DNA of 64,000 bases, from NCBI RefSeq assembly GCF_000400505.1, contig NZ_CM001857.1, forward strand, positions 1,326,731 to 1,390,730, in the 5' to 3' direction. The notes below the pieces were generated by a model. The model made no database searches, was not told the DNA's origin, and saw only the letters and a list, made by a program, of their open reading frames with translations. The position numbers and the translations under genes are program-made. Every line of letters starts with the position of its first letter. Position 1 is the stretch's first letter. Below are positions 17,191 through 27,498 of this stretch, piece after piece. This DNA is from Musicola paradisiaca NCPPB 2511 (lineage in GTDB: Bacteria; Pseudomonadota; Gammaproteobacteria; Enterobacterales; Enterobacteriaceae).

Positions 17191-18441
17191 CTATCCGCGG
17201 TACTCGATAATCGACAGACCCGCGTTGTAGTCGGTGCTGTAGATAATCCCTTGCGCATCCACAAACACATCGCATGACTGAATAACCCGAGGGCGTCCCG
17301 GGCGTTGGTCGACCATGCGTTCCGGCGCGGCGGGCACCAGCGCGCCGGTTTCTTTGGGACGATATGGGTTGCTGATGTCGTAGGCGCGTACCCCGGCATT
17401 CTGATAGGTAGCGAAGATCAGCGAGGAGCTGATGAAACTGCCCGGTCGATTTTCATGCAAATTGTGCGGGCCGAAGTGCGCGCCTTTTTTGACGTAATCC
17501 GTTTCATGCGGCTGCGGGAAGGTGGCGATGCTCACCGGGTTAGCCGGTGAGCGGATGTCGAAGACCCAAATCAGTTTCTCGCCATCTTCCTGATTATCCA
17601 GCACCGCCTCATCCAGTACGATCAGCAAATCGCGATCCGGCAATGGCAGCGCGGTATGCGTACCGCCGCCAAACGGCGGGCTCCAGTTGCGGTGGCTGAT
17701 GAGCGTCGGTTGGGTGCGATCGCTGACATCCAGCAGTGTCAGGCCGCCGTCGCGCCAACTGCCGTAAGCGGTATCGCCGCTGACGATCGCATGGTGCAGT
17801 GCGTAGCGTTTGCCCTCCGGCCAGCCGGGTTGCTCGCCGCCCGCAGTGTACATCCCCGGCAGCCAATAGCGGCCGGCGACCTCCGGCCTGCGTGGGTCGG
17901 CCAGATCGATGGTCAGGAAAATATAGTCGCTGTAACCGTCGAGCAGCGCAGAGACATAAGCCCAGCGGCCGCCCACATACCAGATGCGATGGATGCCGAT
18001 GCCGTCGAGCGGCAGAAAGCTGATTTCCTGCGGACGGTGCGGTGTGGAGATATCAAAAATCCGCAGCCCGGCGCTCCAGGTTTTGTCCTGCTGCCGGGTG
18101 CTGACCGTATCCGCCACGGAACGGGTGTAGTAGACCTTTTCTTCCGCGAAGCGGGCATCGGCGAACAGGTCGCGCGCGTTGACCACCAGCAACAGATCGT
18201 CGTGGGTTTGCAGATGGATGTTCCAGGTGCCGGGCGGCGCGGCGATGAAGCCGGCCGGTTTGGGGTTTTTCGGATCGCGCACGTCGACGATGGACACCCC
18301 TTGCGACACCATGTGCCCAATGTAGGCATATCCCCGATGAACCATAACCTGAACGCCATCAGGACGGCCGCCCTGATCGCTGTAACCAATCAACCGCATG
18401 TTGCGGCTGTACTCTGGCGTGGGTAAAGGCGCTGATGCCAT
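17191..18441 (-). CDS. LVIVD-repeat beta-propeller protein, function unknown
   Basis: A 416-aa protein starting MASAPLPTPEYSRNMRLIGY (ATG at 18441, preceded by GGAGGC). Several LVIVD-type blades are visible: GVSIVDVRDPKNPKPAGFI, GLRIFDISTPHRPQEISFL, GLTLLDVSDRTQPTLIS, IWVFDIRSPANPVSIATF and GVRAYDISNPYRPKETG. No signal peptide is seen, so it may be cytoplasmic. It follows a sugar-type binding protein gene (110-bp gap, same strand) with which it may form an operon. A substrate cannot be named; proteins with these repeats are often annotated only as surface or choice-of-anchor proteins. Confidence 0.85.
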   Translation of the reverse strand: MASAPLPTPEYSRNMRLIGYSDQGGRPDGVQVMVHRGYAYIGHMVSQGVSIVDVRDPKNPKPAGFIAAPPGTWNIHLQTHDDLLLVVNARDLFADARFAEEKVYYTRSVADTVSTRQQDKTWSAGLRIFDISTPHRPQEISFLPLDGIGIHRIWYVGGRWAYVSALLDGYSDYIFLTIDLADPRRPEVAGRYWLPGMYTAGGEQPGWPEGKRYALHHAIVSGDTAYGSWRDGGLTLLDVSDRTQPTLISHRNWSPPFGGGTHTALPLPDRDLLIVLDEAVLDNQEDGEKLIWVFDIRSPANPVSIATFPQPHETDYVKKGAHFGPHNLHENRPGSFISSSLIFATYQNAGVRAYDISNPYRPKETGALVPAAPERMVDQRPGRPRVIQSCDVFVDAQGIIYSTDYNAGLSIIEYRG

Positions 18442-18550
18442 AACAAGCCTCCGTGATTGTTGATACGGGTCTATCGGTACGTAATGGCGTTGGGGAGGCG
18501 CCTTGGCGGCAGCCTCCCCACGTTGGTTTCCTGGTGATTGCAGCAGCGTG

Positions 18551-19624
18551 TTATTTCGCTTTAGCCGCCAGTGTAGCAAACCACGGGGCGACAAAATCAT
18601 TGGTTTGACCCCAGCCGGGGATGATTTTCGCCAGACCGGCCACGTTCACCGGGCCCGGTTGGCTTAGCAGCAGCGCCTGTGGGATGGCGGCCGCACGGAA
18701 TTCGTAGCTGGCCGGCGTTGTTTCCCCGGCAATTTTGTTGGCGACCAGACGCAGGTTGACTTTGCCGATCAGTTTCGGATCTACCGCTACGCTGACTTTC
18801 CACGGGCTGCCGGCTTCACGCATCAATTGCAGATCCTGATTGGAGATGTCGATGCTGTAGAGTTTGATTTCGGTGCGGCCGTTCTCTTTCAACGCCTTGT
18901 AAGCGCCTTGGCTGAACGCATCCCAGGCTCCCCAAATCGCATCGATCTTGCCTTTCGGGTATTTCGCCAGGATCGCGCCGACCTTGTTAGCGGTGTCGCC
19001 CTGTACATCGGAGGATACCGCGCCGATGGATTCCAGCTCTTTGATGCCCGGGTTGTCCTTCAGGATCCTCTGGTAAGCCACCTGACGCCGCTCCATTGGT
19101 GGGAAGCCGGCGACCCACAATTTAACGATGTTGGCTTGGCCGTTGAAGTCTTTCACCAGTTGCCCGAGTGATTCGTTGGCCAACGAGGCATCGTCCTGCT
19201 GGGTGACGGTGACGCCTGCAATGGTGCGGTCGACCGCAGTGTCGAATACAGACACCTTGATGCCGCTGTCGACGATGCGTTGTACCAGCTCGGTCGAATA
19301 GGGCGCGCGGCCTTGCGACAAAATAATGCCGTCGTATTTCTGACTGATGGCCTGATTGACGAAGTCCTGAAATTTGGCGTCATCGCCGTTGCTGAGGAAG
19401 GTACTGATCTTGAAGCCCAACGCTTTACCCTCTTCCAACACCCCAGAGATGAACTGCGTGGTGTTATCGTCGGAACCCAGATTACGGATGACGGCGATAC
19501 GTACCGGCCCCTGATGGCCGGCGATGACGGCCGGCACCGGCGCTGCGGTAGCCGGTGTTTCGGCAGCCCATGTACTTAACGACGACAGGCTTAGGGCCAG
19601 CAGTGCGATGGGGAATTTCTTCAT
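18551..19624 (-). CDS. Periplasmic sugar-type ABC substrate-binding protein (ribose/LacI-like fold), orphan
   Basis: A 357-aa protein starting MKKFPIALLALSLSSLSTWA with a Sec signal peptide (TWAAE). The mature part has the Peripla_BP_4/ribose-binding fold (RIAVIRNLGSDDNTTQFISG..., QAISQKYDGIILSQG, GIKVSVFDTAVDR, IDAIWGAWDAFSQGAYKAL). No ATPase or permease gene of the sugar class is nearby, so it either works with a remote transporter or as a chemoreceptor/sensor ligand carrier. The adjacent co-directional gene encodes an LVIVD propeller protein. Confidence 0.87.
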   Translation of the reverse strand: MKKFPIALLALSLSSLSTWAAETPATAAPVPAVIAGHQGPVRIAVIRNLGSDDNTTQFISGVLEEGKALGFKISTFLSNGDDAKFQDFVNQAISQKYDGIILSQGRAPYSTELVQRIVDSGIKVSVFDTAVDRTIAGVTVTQQDDASLANESLGQLVKDFNGQANIVKLWVAGFPPMERRQVAYQRILKDNPGIKELESIGAVSSDVQGDTANKVGAILAKYPKGKIDAIWGAWDAFSQGAYKALKENGRTEIKLYSIDISNQDLQLMREAGSPWKVSVAVDPKLIGKVNLRLVANKIAGETTPASYEFRAAAIPQALLLSQPGPVNVAGLAKIIPGWGQTNDFVAPWFATLAAKAK

Positions 19625-19898
19625 GATCAATCCTCGGTGTTGTGAAATCAGGTTTGCCAGCGTCTCCCCGTCATACTTCAGGTTGCAGGACAACACGCCA
19701 GCCGGTTGTCCTACAACGCGAATTATTCAGGGTATATGGATATCTTTATGTCTGGATGTCTATTTGAATAATGAGGAATCATAGCGGGTAACTGCGCAGC
19801 GTGGAAAGGGGGCGAATTATGCCTTTTGGGCTTAGCTTATAACTTTTCGTTCAATGTGATAGATGGACTGGCGGCCTGCGGGAGACGAGACGAAATAA

Positions 19899-19925
19899 AC
19901 GCGCCCGACCTGGTCGGCTGGGCGC
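19899..19925 (-). terminator. Possible terminator of virK
   Basis: On the minus strand an imperfect GC-rich hairpin (outer stem GCGCCC/GGGCGC) is followed by GTTTATTTCG, 13 bp after the virK stop. The stem has a bulge and the T tract is interrupted, so this is tentative. Confidence 0.45.
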
Positions 19926-19937
19926 GCTGGGTAAGAC

Positions 19938-20369
19938 TTACTGCACGAAAAAGCCGATATCCTGACCGAGTTTGCACTGGTAACTCAGGGTGTTGCCGCG
20001 CTGTTGCAGGCTGGGCAGGTTAAACATAAAGGTCGTGAAGCGGATGGTATTGTCCGGCAGCAGCTGATACCGCATGAATTGCTGAATCGGCGTGCCATCG
20101 TTGGCAACGGTGAAATGTTCATCGCTGAAGGACAGCGTACCGTTATCAATCAGACGATAGGCGCTGATATGTAGTCCGCCGCGGGTTTTGCTGGCTGGGG
20201 TACCCTCTTGTGGTGTACAGGCGGACAAATCGATAGTGACATTCACACTGCGTCCTTGAGTCAGGGCAGTGATCACGGCATCGGTGCTTTTCAATGCGTT
20301 GGACGCCATAACTGGCGCGGTGACGGCAAGCAGTGCTGCACCCAGCAGCAAAGGGGTCATACGGGACAT
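19938..20369 (-). CDS. virK: VirK family exported protein
   Basis: A 143-aa protein starting MSRMTPLLLGAALLAVTAPVMA (ATG at 20369; GGAGG 8 bp upstream). It has a signal peptide and a mature domain with the VirK-like pattern ALTQGRSVNVTIDLSAC...GTPASKTRGGLHISAYR. VirK proteins (Pfam VirK, named from Agrobacterium and Ralstonia) are small periplasmic or secreted proteins of unclear function, common in plant-associated bacteria. Two cysteines (SAC and YQC) could form a disulfide. It appears monocistronic. Name and family assignment come from pattern recognition. Confidence 0.75.
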   Translation of the reverse strand: MSRMTPLLLGAALLAVTAPVMASNALKSTDAVITALTQGRSVNVTIDLSACTPQEGTPASKTRGGLHISAYRLIDNGTLSFSDEHFTVANDGTPIQQFMRYQLLPDNTIRFTTFMFNLPSLQQRGNTLSYQCKLGQDIGFFVQ

Positions 20370-20602
20370 TCGATATTCCTCCATGATCGATGATAGGTGT
20401 CGGATCATCACGCACAACGTGAAGGTGCAGGCCAACAGCGCACGCAGCTAAGTGCGTGGCGTGACAATCACGACGAGGTACTTTCTATCACGGCGGCGGT
20501 GGAAGTGCTATGCCGTTTATCCGAATACCGACATGGTCGGAGGTGTCAACCGGGGGAGGCGGGGCAGCGCAGCGCTATCGGTAGGTAGCATGTGGGGCGG
20601 AG

Positions 20603-20629
20603 AAAAACGGGCCGGACAGTACCGGCCCG
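20603..20629 (-). terminator. Rho-independent terminator of metG
   Basis: The stem CGGGCCGG/CCGGCCCG with a 6-nt loop is followed on the minus strand by TTTTTC. It lies 10 bp after the metG stop. Confidence 0.88.
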
Positions 20630-20639
20630 ATATAGGGAC

Positions 20640-22670
20640 TTATTTCACCTGCATGCCAGGCTGGGCGCCGCTGTCGGGGCTCAGCAGGAAAATGTCTTTC
20701 CCGCCGGGGCCAGCCGCCATCACCATGCCTTCGGATACGCCGAAACGCATTTTGCGCGGCGCCAGATTGGCGACCATGATGGTCAGACGGCCGACCAGCG
20801 CCGCCGGATCCGGGTAGGCGGAACGGATGCCGGAGAACACCTGGCGGGTTTCGCCGCCTAAATCCAGCGTCAGACGCAGCAGCTTGTCGGAGCCCTCCAC
20901 CCGATCGGCTTTCTCGATACGCGCCACGCGCATATCCACTTTGTCGAAATCGGCGAAGTCGATGGTGCCCTGAATCGGCGCGTCCGCCAGCGGCCCGCTG
21001 ACCGGCTTGGCCGCCGCCGCGGCTTCTTCTTTCGACGCATCGACCATATTCTGCACCTGGGCGCCGTCGATACGATTAAACAACGCCTTGAATGCGTTGA
21101 CGGTATGGCCGTTGAGCGGCTGCGCCAGCGTGTCCCAGCGCAGTTCCGCGTTCAGGAAGGCTTCGGCGCGTGCGGCCAGTGCGGGCAGCACCGGTTTCAG
21201 GTAGGTCATCAGTACGCGGAACAGGTGGATGCCCATGGAGCAAATGGATTGCAGCTCGGCATCGCGGCCTTCTTCTTTCGCCACCACCCACGGCGCCTGT
21301 TCGTCCACATACCGGTTGGCCAAATCGGCCAGCGCCATGATTTCACGAACCGCCTTGCCGGATTCACGGCTGTCATAGGCATCGGCGATGGTTTGCGCTG
21401 CCTCGATAAACGTCTGGTACAGCGCCGGGTCGGCGATGTGATCCGCCAGCTTGCCGGCAAAACGCTTGTTAATGAAGCCGGCGTTGCGGGAGGCCAGATT
21501 GACCACCTTGTTGACGATGTCTGCGTTGACGCGCTGGATGAAGTCTTCCAGATTGAGGTCGATGTCGTCGATACGGGACGACAACTTGGCGGCGTAGTAG
21601 TAACGCAGGCAGTCGGCATCCAGGTGTTTCAGGTAGGTTTCCGCCTTGATAAAGGTGCCGCGGGATTTGGACATCTTGGCGCCGTTGACCGTGACGTAAC
21701 CGTGCACGAACAGGTTGGTCGGCTTGCGGAAACCGCTGCCTTCCAGCATGGCCGGCCAGAACAGGCTGTGGAAGTAGACGATGTCTTTGCCGATGAAGTG
21801 GTAAAGATCGGCGGTGGAGTCCTTGCTCCAGAACTCGTCGAAATGGATGTCGCCGCGTTTGTCGCACAGGTTTTTGAACGACCCCATGTAACCGATCGGC
21901 GCATCCAGCCAAACGTAGAAGTATTTGCCCGGCGCATCCGGCACTTCAAAGCCGAAGTAGGGCGCATCGCGGGAGATGTCCCACTGTTGCAGACCGGCGT
22001 CGAACCACTCTTGCATCTTGTTGGCGACCTGCTCTTGCAATGCACCGGAGCGAGTCCAGCTTTGCAGCATGTCGCTGAAGGCCGGCAGGTCGAAGAAGAA
22101 GTGTTCGGAGTCGCGCATCACCGGTGTAGCACCGGAAACGGCGGATTTCGGGTCGATAAGCTCGGTGGGGCTGTAGGTAGCGCCGCACACCTCGCAGTTG
22201 TCGCCGTACTGATCCGGCGCTTTGCATTTCGGGCAGGTGCCTTTTACAAAACGATCCGGCAGGAACATGCTTTTTTCCGGGTCGAACAACTGGGAAATGG
22301 TGCGGCTTTTGATAAAGCCGTTTTCTTTCAGACGACGGTAAATCAGCCCGGACAGCTCGCGGTTTTCTTCGCTGTGCGTGGAGTGATAGTTGTCGAAACT
22401 GATATCGAAACCGGTAAAGTCCCGCTGATGTTCCTGACTCACCTGTTCAATCATCTGCTCCGGCGCCAGACCCATCTGCTGAGCTTTCAGCATGATCGGC
22501 GTGCCGTGTGCGTCGTCCGCACAGATGAAGTGAACCTGGTTGCCGCGCATTCGCTGGTAACGAACCCAGATATCCGCCTGAATGTGTTCGAGCATGTGGC
22601 CAAGGTGAATCGGACCGTTAGCGTAAGGCAGCGCGCACGTTACCAAAATTTTTCTTGCGACTTGAGTCAT
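20640..22670 (-). CDS. metG: Methionyl-tRNA synthetase
   Basis: A 676-aa class I aminoacyl-tRNA synthetase from the ATG at 22670 ([19 protein letters not shown]). The HIGH motif is HLGH and the KMSKS motif is [10 protein letters not shown] zinc-binding insert is visible ([18 protein letters not shown]). The C-terminal ~110 residues are a tRNA-binding EMAP/Trbp111-like dimerisation domain ([16 protein letters not shown]...). It charges tRNA-Met. It is divergent from apbC, as in E. coli. An upstream extension to 22814 has no ribosome-binding site and is excluded. Confidence 0.98.
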   Translation of the reverse strand: MTQVARKILVTCALPYANGPIHLGHMLEHIQADIWVRYQRMRGNQVHFICADDAHGTPIMLKAQQMGLAPEQMIEQVSQEHQRDFTGFDISFDNYHSTHSEENRELSGLIYRRLKENGFIKSRTISQLFDPEKSMFLPDRFVKGTCPKCKAPDQYGDNCEVCGATYSPTELIDPKSAVSGATPVMRDSEHFFFDLPAFSDMLQSWTRSGALQEQVANKMQEWFDAGLQQWDISRDAPYFGFEVPDAPGKYFYVWLDAPIGYMGSFKNLCDKRGDIHFDEFWSKDSTADLYHFIGKDIVYFHSLFWPAMLEGSGFRKPTNLFVHGYVTVNGAKMSKSRGTFIKAETYLKHLDADCLRYYYAAKLSSRIDDIDLNLEDFIQRVNADIVNKVVNLASRNAGFINKRFAGKLADHIADPALYQTFIEAAQTIADAYDSRESGKAVREIMALADLANRYVDEQAPWVVAKEEGRDAELQSICSMGIHLFRVLMTYLKPVLPALAARAEAFLNAELRWDTLAQPLNGHTVNAFKALFNRIDGAQVQNMVDASKEEAAAAAKPVSGPLADAPIQGTIDFADFDKVDMRVARIEKADRVEGSDKLLRLTLDLGGETRQVFSGIRSAYPDPAALVGRLTIMVANLAPRKMRFGVSEGMVMAAGPGGKDIFLLSPDSGAQPGMQVK

Positions 22671-22883
22671 AGTGGGGAACTTGCATGTTGTTGGGTGAAT
22701 AAGAAGGAGTGCTGATGTTACCCCATCGCGCCTTGGGGCGTAAACCTTGGTGCTCCCCCTGGTCAATAAAAGCATGTTTGTCGGTGCGGGCACGGTTTTT
22801 GCTCTCAGGTACACCGGTTGTGTGGCGTTCTGTTATGCTATGGCGGCATTGACGACATTATTATTCAACTTCAAGGAGCCGGG

Positions 22884-23993
22884 ATGAACGAGAAACTCCC
22901 TGCGCAAAACCCCGATGCATTGCGCGCCATTGTGAATGGCGTCCTGTCTACATTTAAGCACCCGACGCTGAAAAACAATCTGACCGCTCTTAACGCGCTG
23001 CACCATTGCGCGTTGCTGGACGGCGTTCTGCATATTGAATTGACCATGCCGTTTGTCTGGCTGGGCGGGCTGACGGTGTTGAAAGACACCGTGAGTGAAG
23101 AATTGCTGCGCCTGACCGGCGCGCGTGAAGTCGAGTGGCGTCTGACCCACAATATCGCCACGCTGCGGCGCGCCAATGACCAGCCCGGCGTGAAGGGCGT
23201 TAAAAACATTATCGCCGTCAGCTCCGGCAAGGGCGGCGTCGGTAAATCCAGTACGGCGGTGAATCTGGCGCTGGCGCTGGCCGCGGAAGGCGCCAGCGTG
23301 GGGATTCTGGATGCCGATATCTACGGGCCGTCCATTCCCACCATGCTGGGCGCGGCCAGCGAGCGGCCCACCTCGCCGGACGGGCAGCATATGGCGCCGA
23401 TCGTGGCGCATGGTCTGGCGACCAACTCGATCGGCTATCTGGTGACTGACGATAACGCCATGGTGTGGCGCGGGCCGATGGCCAGCAAAGCGTTGCTGCA
23501 GTTATTGCAAGATACGTTGTGGCCCGAATTGGATTACCTGGTGCTGGATATGCCGCCGGGCACCGGCGACATTCAACTGACGCTGGCGCAAAACGTGCCG
23601 GTCACGGGCGCGGTAGTCGTCACTACGCCGCAGGACATCGCGCTGGTGGATGCGATGAAGGGCATCGTCATGTTTGAAAAGGTCAAGGTGCCGGTGCTGG
23701 GCATTGTGGAGAACATGAGCGTGCATATCTGCAGCAACTGTGGTCATCTGGAGCCGATTTTCGGTACCGGCGGCGCGCAGAAGCTGGCGGAAAAATACCA
23801 TTGCGCCTTGCTGGGGCAACTGCCGTTGCATATCTCGCTGCGTGAGGATCTCGACCGCGGCGAGCCGACGGTCGTCAGTAAGCCGGAGAGTGAGTTTACC
23901 TCGCTATATCGCGAACTGGCGGGGCAGGTGGCCGCTCAGCTTTACTGGCAGGGCGAAGTCATTCCCACTGAAATTGCTTTCCGGGCGGTTTGA
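22884..23993 (+). CDS. apbC: ApbC/Mrp, iron-sulfur cluster carrier P-loop ATPase
   Basis: A 369-aa Mrp/NBP35-type ATPase starting MNEKLPAQNPDALRAIVNGV after an AAGGAG site. A MIP18-like N-terminal domain (residues ~10-95) is followed by the deviant Walker A SSGKGGVGKSS (113-123) and the cluster-binding CxxC in HICSNCGH. It carries and transfers [4Fe-4S] clusters to target proteins in the cytosol. The position opposite metG and upstream of udk is conserved in enterobacteria. Confidence 0.97.
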   Translation: MNEKLPAQNPDALRAIVNGVLSTFKHPTLKNNLTALNALHHCALLDGVLHIELTMPFVWLGGLTVLKDTVSEELLRLTGAREVEWRLTHNIATLRRANDQPGVKGVKNIIAVSSGKGGVGKSSTAVNLALALAAEGASVGILDADIYGPSIPTMLGAASERPTSPDGQHMAPIVAHGLATNSIGYLVTDDNAMVWRGPMASKALLQLLQDTLWPELDYLVLDMPPGTGDIQLTLAQNVPVTGAVVVTTPQDIALVDAMKGIVMFEKVKVPVLGIVENMSVHICSNCGHLEPIFGTGGAQKLAEKYHCALLGQLPLHISLREDLDRGEPTVVSKPESEFTSLYRELAGQVAAQLYWQGEVIPTEIAFRAV

Positions 23994-24009
23994 CGCCGAC
24001 GCTCAGACG

Positions 24010-24036
24010 ACGCCGGCAACCGCCGGCGTTATTTAT
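24010..24036 (+). terminator. Probable terminator after apbC
   Basis: The stem ACGCCGG/CCGGCGT with a 6-nt loop is followed by TATTTATTTC, 17 bp past the apbC stop. The T tract is interrupted by A, so efficiency is uncertain. Confidence 0.65.
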
Positions 24037-24218
24037 TTCAGTACCTCTGCCGGTCAGAACGGCGTTTTGACGTTTTCCCAGACTTTACCTCCGTGATTCC
24101 GCGTAATGCTGGCGCGTTGTGTGGTAACTCCCTATAATTGCCGCGTTCAGCCCCTCGGTGTTGAAGCCCGGGCGCTTCCCTCCTTAATTCTTTATTTGTT
24201 AATCAGGTCGTTATCGTC

Positions 24219-24860
24219 ATGACTGATAAGTCTCGCCAGTGTGTCATTATCGGGATTGCCGGCGCTTCCGCGTCCGGAAAAAGCCTTATTGCCAGTACCC
24301 TCTATCGCGAGCTGCGTGATCAGGTGGGCGACGAGCATATCGGCGTTATTCCGGAAGACAGTTATTACAAAGATCAATCCCATCTGACCATGAGCGAACG
24401 GGTCAAAACCAACTACGACCACCCTAATGCCATGGATCACAGCCTGCTGCTGCAACATTTGCAGCGTCTTAAGGCCGGCGAACCTATCGCGCTGCCGCAG
24501 TACAGTTACGTTGAACACACGCGCCTGACGGAGACGGTGCATCTGGCGCCGAAGAAAGTGATTATTCTGGAAGGCATTCTGCTGCTGACCGACGCCCGTT
24601 TGCGTGAAGAGCTGAATTTCTCGATCTTTGTCGATACGCCGCTGGATATTTGTCTGATGCGCCGTATGCGCCGCGATGTGAATGAACGTGGCCGCTCAAT
24701 GGATTCCGTTATGGAGCAGTATCAGAAAACCGTGCGGCCGATGTTTTTGCAGTTCATCGAACCGTCAAAGCAGTATGCGGATATTATCGTGCCGCGCGGG
24801 GGCAAGAACCGTATCGCGATTGATATTCTGAAGGCGAAAATCAGCCAATTCTTTGAATAA
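24219..24860 (+). CDS. udk: Uridine kinase
   Basis: A 213-aa P-loop kinase starting [22 protein letters not shown]. Walker A is GASASGKS (residues ~15-22), and [11 protein letters not shown] and ANYDHP-type ([11 protein letters not shown]) motifs follow. It phosphorylates uridine and cytidine to UMP and CMP with GTP or ATP in pyrimidine salvage. The length matches E. coli Udk (213 aa). The udk-dcd-asmA order is typical of Enterobacterales. Confidence 0.97.
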   Translation: MTDKSRQCVIIGIAGASASGKSLIASTLYRELRDQVGDEHIGVIPEDSYYKDQSHLTMSERVKTNYDHPNAMDHSLLLQHLQRLKAGEPIALPQYSYVEHTRLTETVHLAPKKVIILEGILLLTDARLREELNFSIFVDTPLDICLMRRMRRDVNERGRSMDSVMEQYQKTVRPMFLQFIEPSKQYADIIVPRGGKNRIAIDILKAKISQFFE

Positions 24861-24943
24861 TCTGTTGTGCGGGTGCGCCGGCATGGCATTTACCCGCCTG
24901 CTGTGGCAGTTTTATCACCTGCCGAAATCGAAGGGAAAAGATG

Positions 24944-25525
24944 ATGAGACTGTGTGACCGTGACATAGAAAAGTGGCTGGATGAAGGTCTCCTGGCGATA
25001 ACCCCCCGTCCACCCGCGGAGCGGATTAACGGTGCGACCGTGGATGTGCGTTTGGGCAACCAGTTTCGGGTATTTCGTGGGCATACCGCGCCGTTCATCG
25101 ATCTGAGCGGCCCGAAAGACGAAGTCAGCGCCGCGCTTGACCGTGTTATGAGCGATGAAATCAATCTGCCGGAAGGCGAGGCCTTTTTTTTGCATCCGGG
25201 CGAACTGGCGCTGGCGGTGACGCTGGAGTCGGTGACGTTGCCGGATAATCTGGTCGGCTGGTTGGATGGGCGTTCTTCGCTGGCGCGGTTGGGGTTGATG
25301 GTGCACGTCACCGCGCATCGTATCGATCCGGGCTGGCAGGGGTGCATCGTGCTGGAGTTCTATAATTCAGGCAAACTGCCGCTGGCGCTGCGTCCGGGCA
25401 TGATGATCGGCGCGTTGAGTTTCGAACCTTTGTCCGGCCCGGCGGCTCGCCCTTATAACCGCCGCGAGGACGCCAAATATCGCGATCAGCAGGGCGCGGT
25501 AGCCAGCCGGATAGATAAAGACTAG
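24944..25525 (+). CDS. dcd: dCTP deaminase
   Basis: A 193-aa protein starting [15 protein letters not shown] (second of two adjacent ATG codons; the first, at 24941, is equally possible). Conserved blocks are [26 protein letters not shown] and the catalytic-Glu region [19 protein letters not shown]. It deaminates dCTP to dUTP, the main route to dTMP in enterobacteria. It sits between udk and asmA on the same strand. Confidence 0.97.
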   Translation: MRLCDRDIEKWLDEGLLAITPRPPAERINGATVDVRLGNQFRVFRGHTAPFIDLSGPKDEVSAALDRVMSDEINLPEGEAFFLHPGELALAVTLESVTLPDNLVGWLDGRSSLARLGLMVHVTAHRIDPGWQGCIVLEFYNSGKLPLALRPGMMIGALSFEPLSGPAARPYNRREDAKYRDQQGAVASRIDKD

Positions 25526-25558
25526 TCGGCGTCGGTTCGCGTCGATGATGAGGATGGC

Positions 25559-27358
25559 ATGAGAAGATTATTTACCGCCCTGATTATTTTGCTGGTGGTG
25601 CTGGCGGCGGGGATGTCCGCCCTGGTGTTGCTGATAAACCCGAATGATTTTCGGGATTATATGGTGCGTCAGGTGGAAGCGAGAACCGGATACCGGCTGA
25701 CGCTATCGGGCGAGCTGCGTTGGCACGTTTGGCCGCAACTGAGCATCCTGTCCGGCGGCATGTCGCTGAGTGCGCCGGGCGCCGCCGTTCCGGTCGTCAG
25801 CGCGGAGAATATGCGGCTGGATGTGAAGCTGTGGCCGCTGTTGTCGCACCAGCTGGAAATCAGGCAGGTCATGCTCAAAGACGCCGTGGTGCGGTTGACG
25901 ACGGAGAGCGAAGCCCGGAAGGCCGCATCGGTGCCGATCGCGCCGGCAGGTTCGCCCGAACCGGAAACCGACAGCCGCTGGCATTTTGATCTTGGCCGCG
26001 TTGAGATTGTCGACAGCTTGCTGGTGTTTCAGCGCGGCGATTCGCCCCCCATCAATGTGCGGGATATCAATCTGACGATGGAGAGCGTCGGGCAGCGTCA
26101 GGTGCAAGCGGCATTTTCCAGCCGCATTAATCGCGATCAGCGGGAACTCTCTTTCGCGATGAAAGCACGGCTTGATATGCAGGCCTACCCGCAGCAAGTG
26201 GCGATGAATATCGCGTCGTTGGATTATCAGTTGCAGGGGGCTGGCGTCCCTCCGGAAGGGATCCGCGGTCAGGGTTCGATGCAGGTGAATTACCAGCGTC
26301 AGCCGGAAAGCGTGACGATCGGGTCGTTTTCTCTGACGGCCAACAACAGTGCATTAGTGGGCTCTGCCAGCGCGGTGTTGGGGGCGGTTCCCGATTATCA
26401 GTTGACGTTGAAATCGGAGCGACTCGATGTCGATACGCTGCTGGGGTTGACCCAGAAAGCGGATGGGGATGCCGGCAAGGCCGACAAGACGACGGCGGCG
26501 CCGGTCATTTCCCGTGAGCAGACCACCGAACCTGATCAGGCGTTGCGGGATTTCCGCGCTCGGGTGGCGGTGGCGGCGGACAAACTGATCTATCGCGGCG
26601 TCACTGTCGATCAGTTCAATCTGCAAGGCGACAATCAGCGCGGCAAGCTTGACGTGAGTGATTTTAGTGGCCGGTTGGGCGACGGGCGCTTCTCGTTGCC
26701 GACAACGCTGGAGATAGGAAGGGTGCCGGCTATCATCGTCTCGCCACTGTTGCAGAATATTGAGGTGTCGCAGGTGCTGCATATCCTGGGGCTGCCGGAT
26801 AGCCTGAGCGGTCGTCTCAGTCTGCAAGGGAGTTTAAGCGGTGATGCGTTGTCGCTGGCGGCATTGATTTCTCAATGGCGGGGTAAAGGGTCGGTACAGA
26901 TTGAGCAGTTGAGATTGCCGGTGCTGAATATCCAACAACTGATTCAGCAGGCTGTTGCGCGTAATAATGTCGGGGTGCAGGGACAGGACAGCTATTCCCG
27001 TTTCACCGAAATCCGGCATATCGGTGCGCAGGCGGTATTAAACCGTGGTCAATTGCAGTTGCAGGATGTGTCCGGCGAGTCCGACATTTTAGCGTTGACG
27101 GGGTCTGGTCAATTTGATTTGCCGGCTCAGCAGTGCGATATCAATCTGGATGTCAAGGTGATGAAGGGATGGGCCGGCGATGAGCAAATGGTGCAAATGC
27201 TACAGGATACGGCGATCCCTTTCCGCTTATACGGCGATATCAACAATCTGAATTACCAGCTCCAGGTGGATCAACTGGTACGCAAGCGTTTACAGGATGA
27301 GTTGAAAAAACGTCTGGGCGAGTGGTCCGAGCGGATTCAACAGCCTTCCAAAGGCTAG
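25559..27358 (+). CDS. asmA: AsmA family outer-membrane assembly protein
   Basis: A 599-aa protein with an N-terminal transmembrane anchor (residues ~1-25: RRLFTALIILLVVLAAGMSALV) and a long periplasmic region. The AsmA N-terminal domain (NPNDFRDYMVRQVEARTGYRLTLSGELRW) and C-terminal AsmA_2-like domain (LSLQGSLSGDALSLAALISQWRGKGSVQI...) are clear. AsmA-type proteins are inner-membrane anchored and linked to phospholipid transport toward, and biogenesis of, the outer membrane. It follows dcd by 33 bp and is probably co-transcribed with udk-dcd. Confidence 0.95.
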   Translation: MRRLFTALIILLVVLAAGMSALVLLINPNDFRDYMVRQVEARTGYRLTLSGELRWHVWPQLSILSGGMSLSAPGAAVPVVSAENMRLDVKLWPLLSHQLEIRQVMLKDAVVRLTTESEARKAASVPIAPAGSPEPETDSRWHFDLGRVEIVDSLLVFQRGDSPPINVRDINLTMESVGQRQVQAAFSSRINRDQRELSFAMKARLDMQAYPQQVAMNIASLDYQLQGAGVPPEGIRGQGSMQVNYQRQPESVTIGSFSLTANNSALVGSASAVLGAVPDYQLTLKSERLDVDTLLGLTQKADGDAGKADKTTAAPVISREQTTEPDQALRDFRARVAVAADKLIYRGVTVDQFNLQGDNQRGKLDVSDFSGRLGDGRFSLPTTLEIGRVPAIIVSPLLQNIEVSQVLHILGLPDSLSGRLSLQGSLSGDALSLAALISQWRGKGSVQIEQLRLPVLNIQQLIQQAVARNNVGVQGQDSYSRFTEIRHIGAQAVLNRGQLQLQDVSGESDILALTGSGQFDLPAQQCDINLDVKVMKGWAGDEQMVQMLQDTAIPFRLYGDINNLNYQLQVDQLVRKRLQDELKKRLGEWSERIQQPSKG

Positions 27359-27498
27359 GCCGCATTCCGTCTACTGGCGTGTGAGTGCCCGGTCTGGCTT
27401 TGCGGCCGGGCGTGGCGCTCATCGGCGCTCGCAGCCGGTAATGCTGCGGGCGCTTTGTCGCCTCTACCGACGCCTTCGGAACGCTGCCGACGCGCGTT

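Noticed and set aside
21105-22715. 536-codon open frame antisense to metG
   Set aside because: It is the complement of an unambiguous methionyl-tRNA synthetase gene and shows no protein family features.
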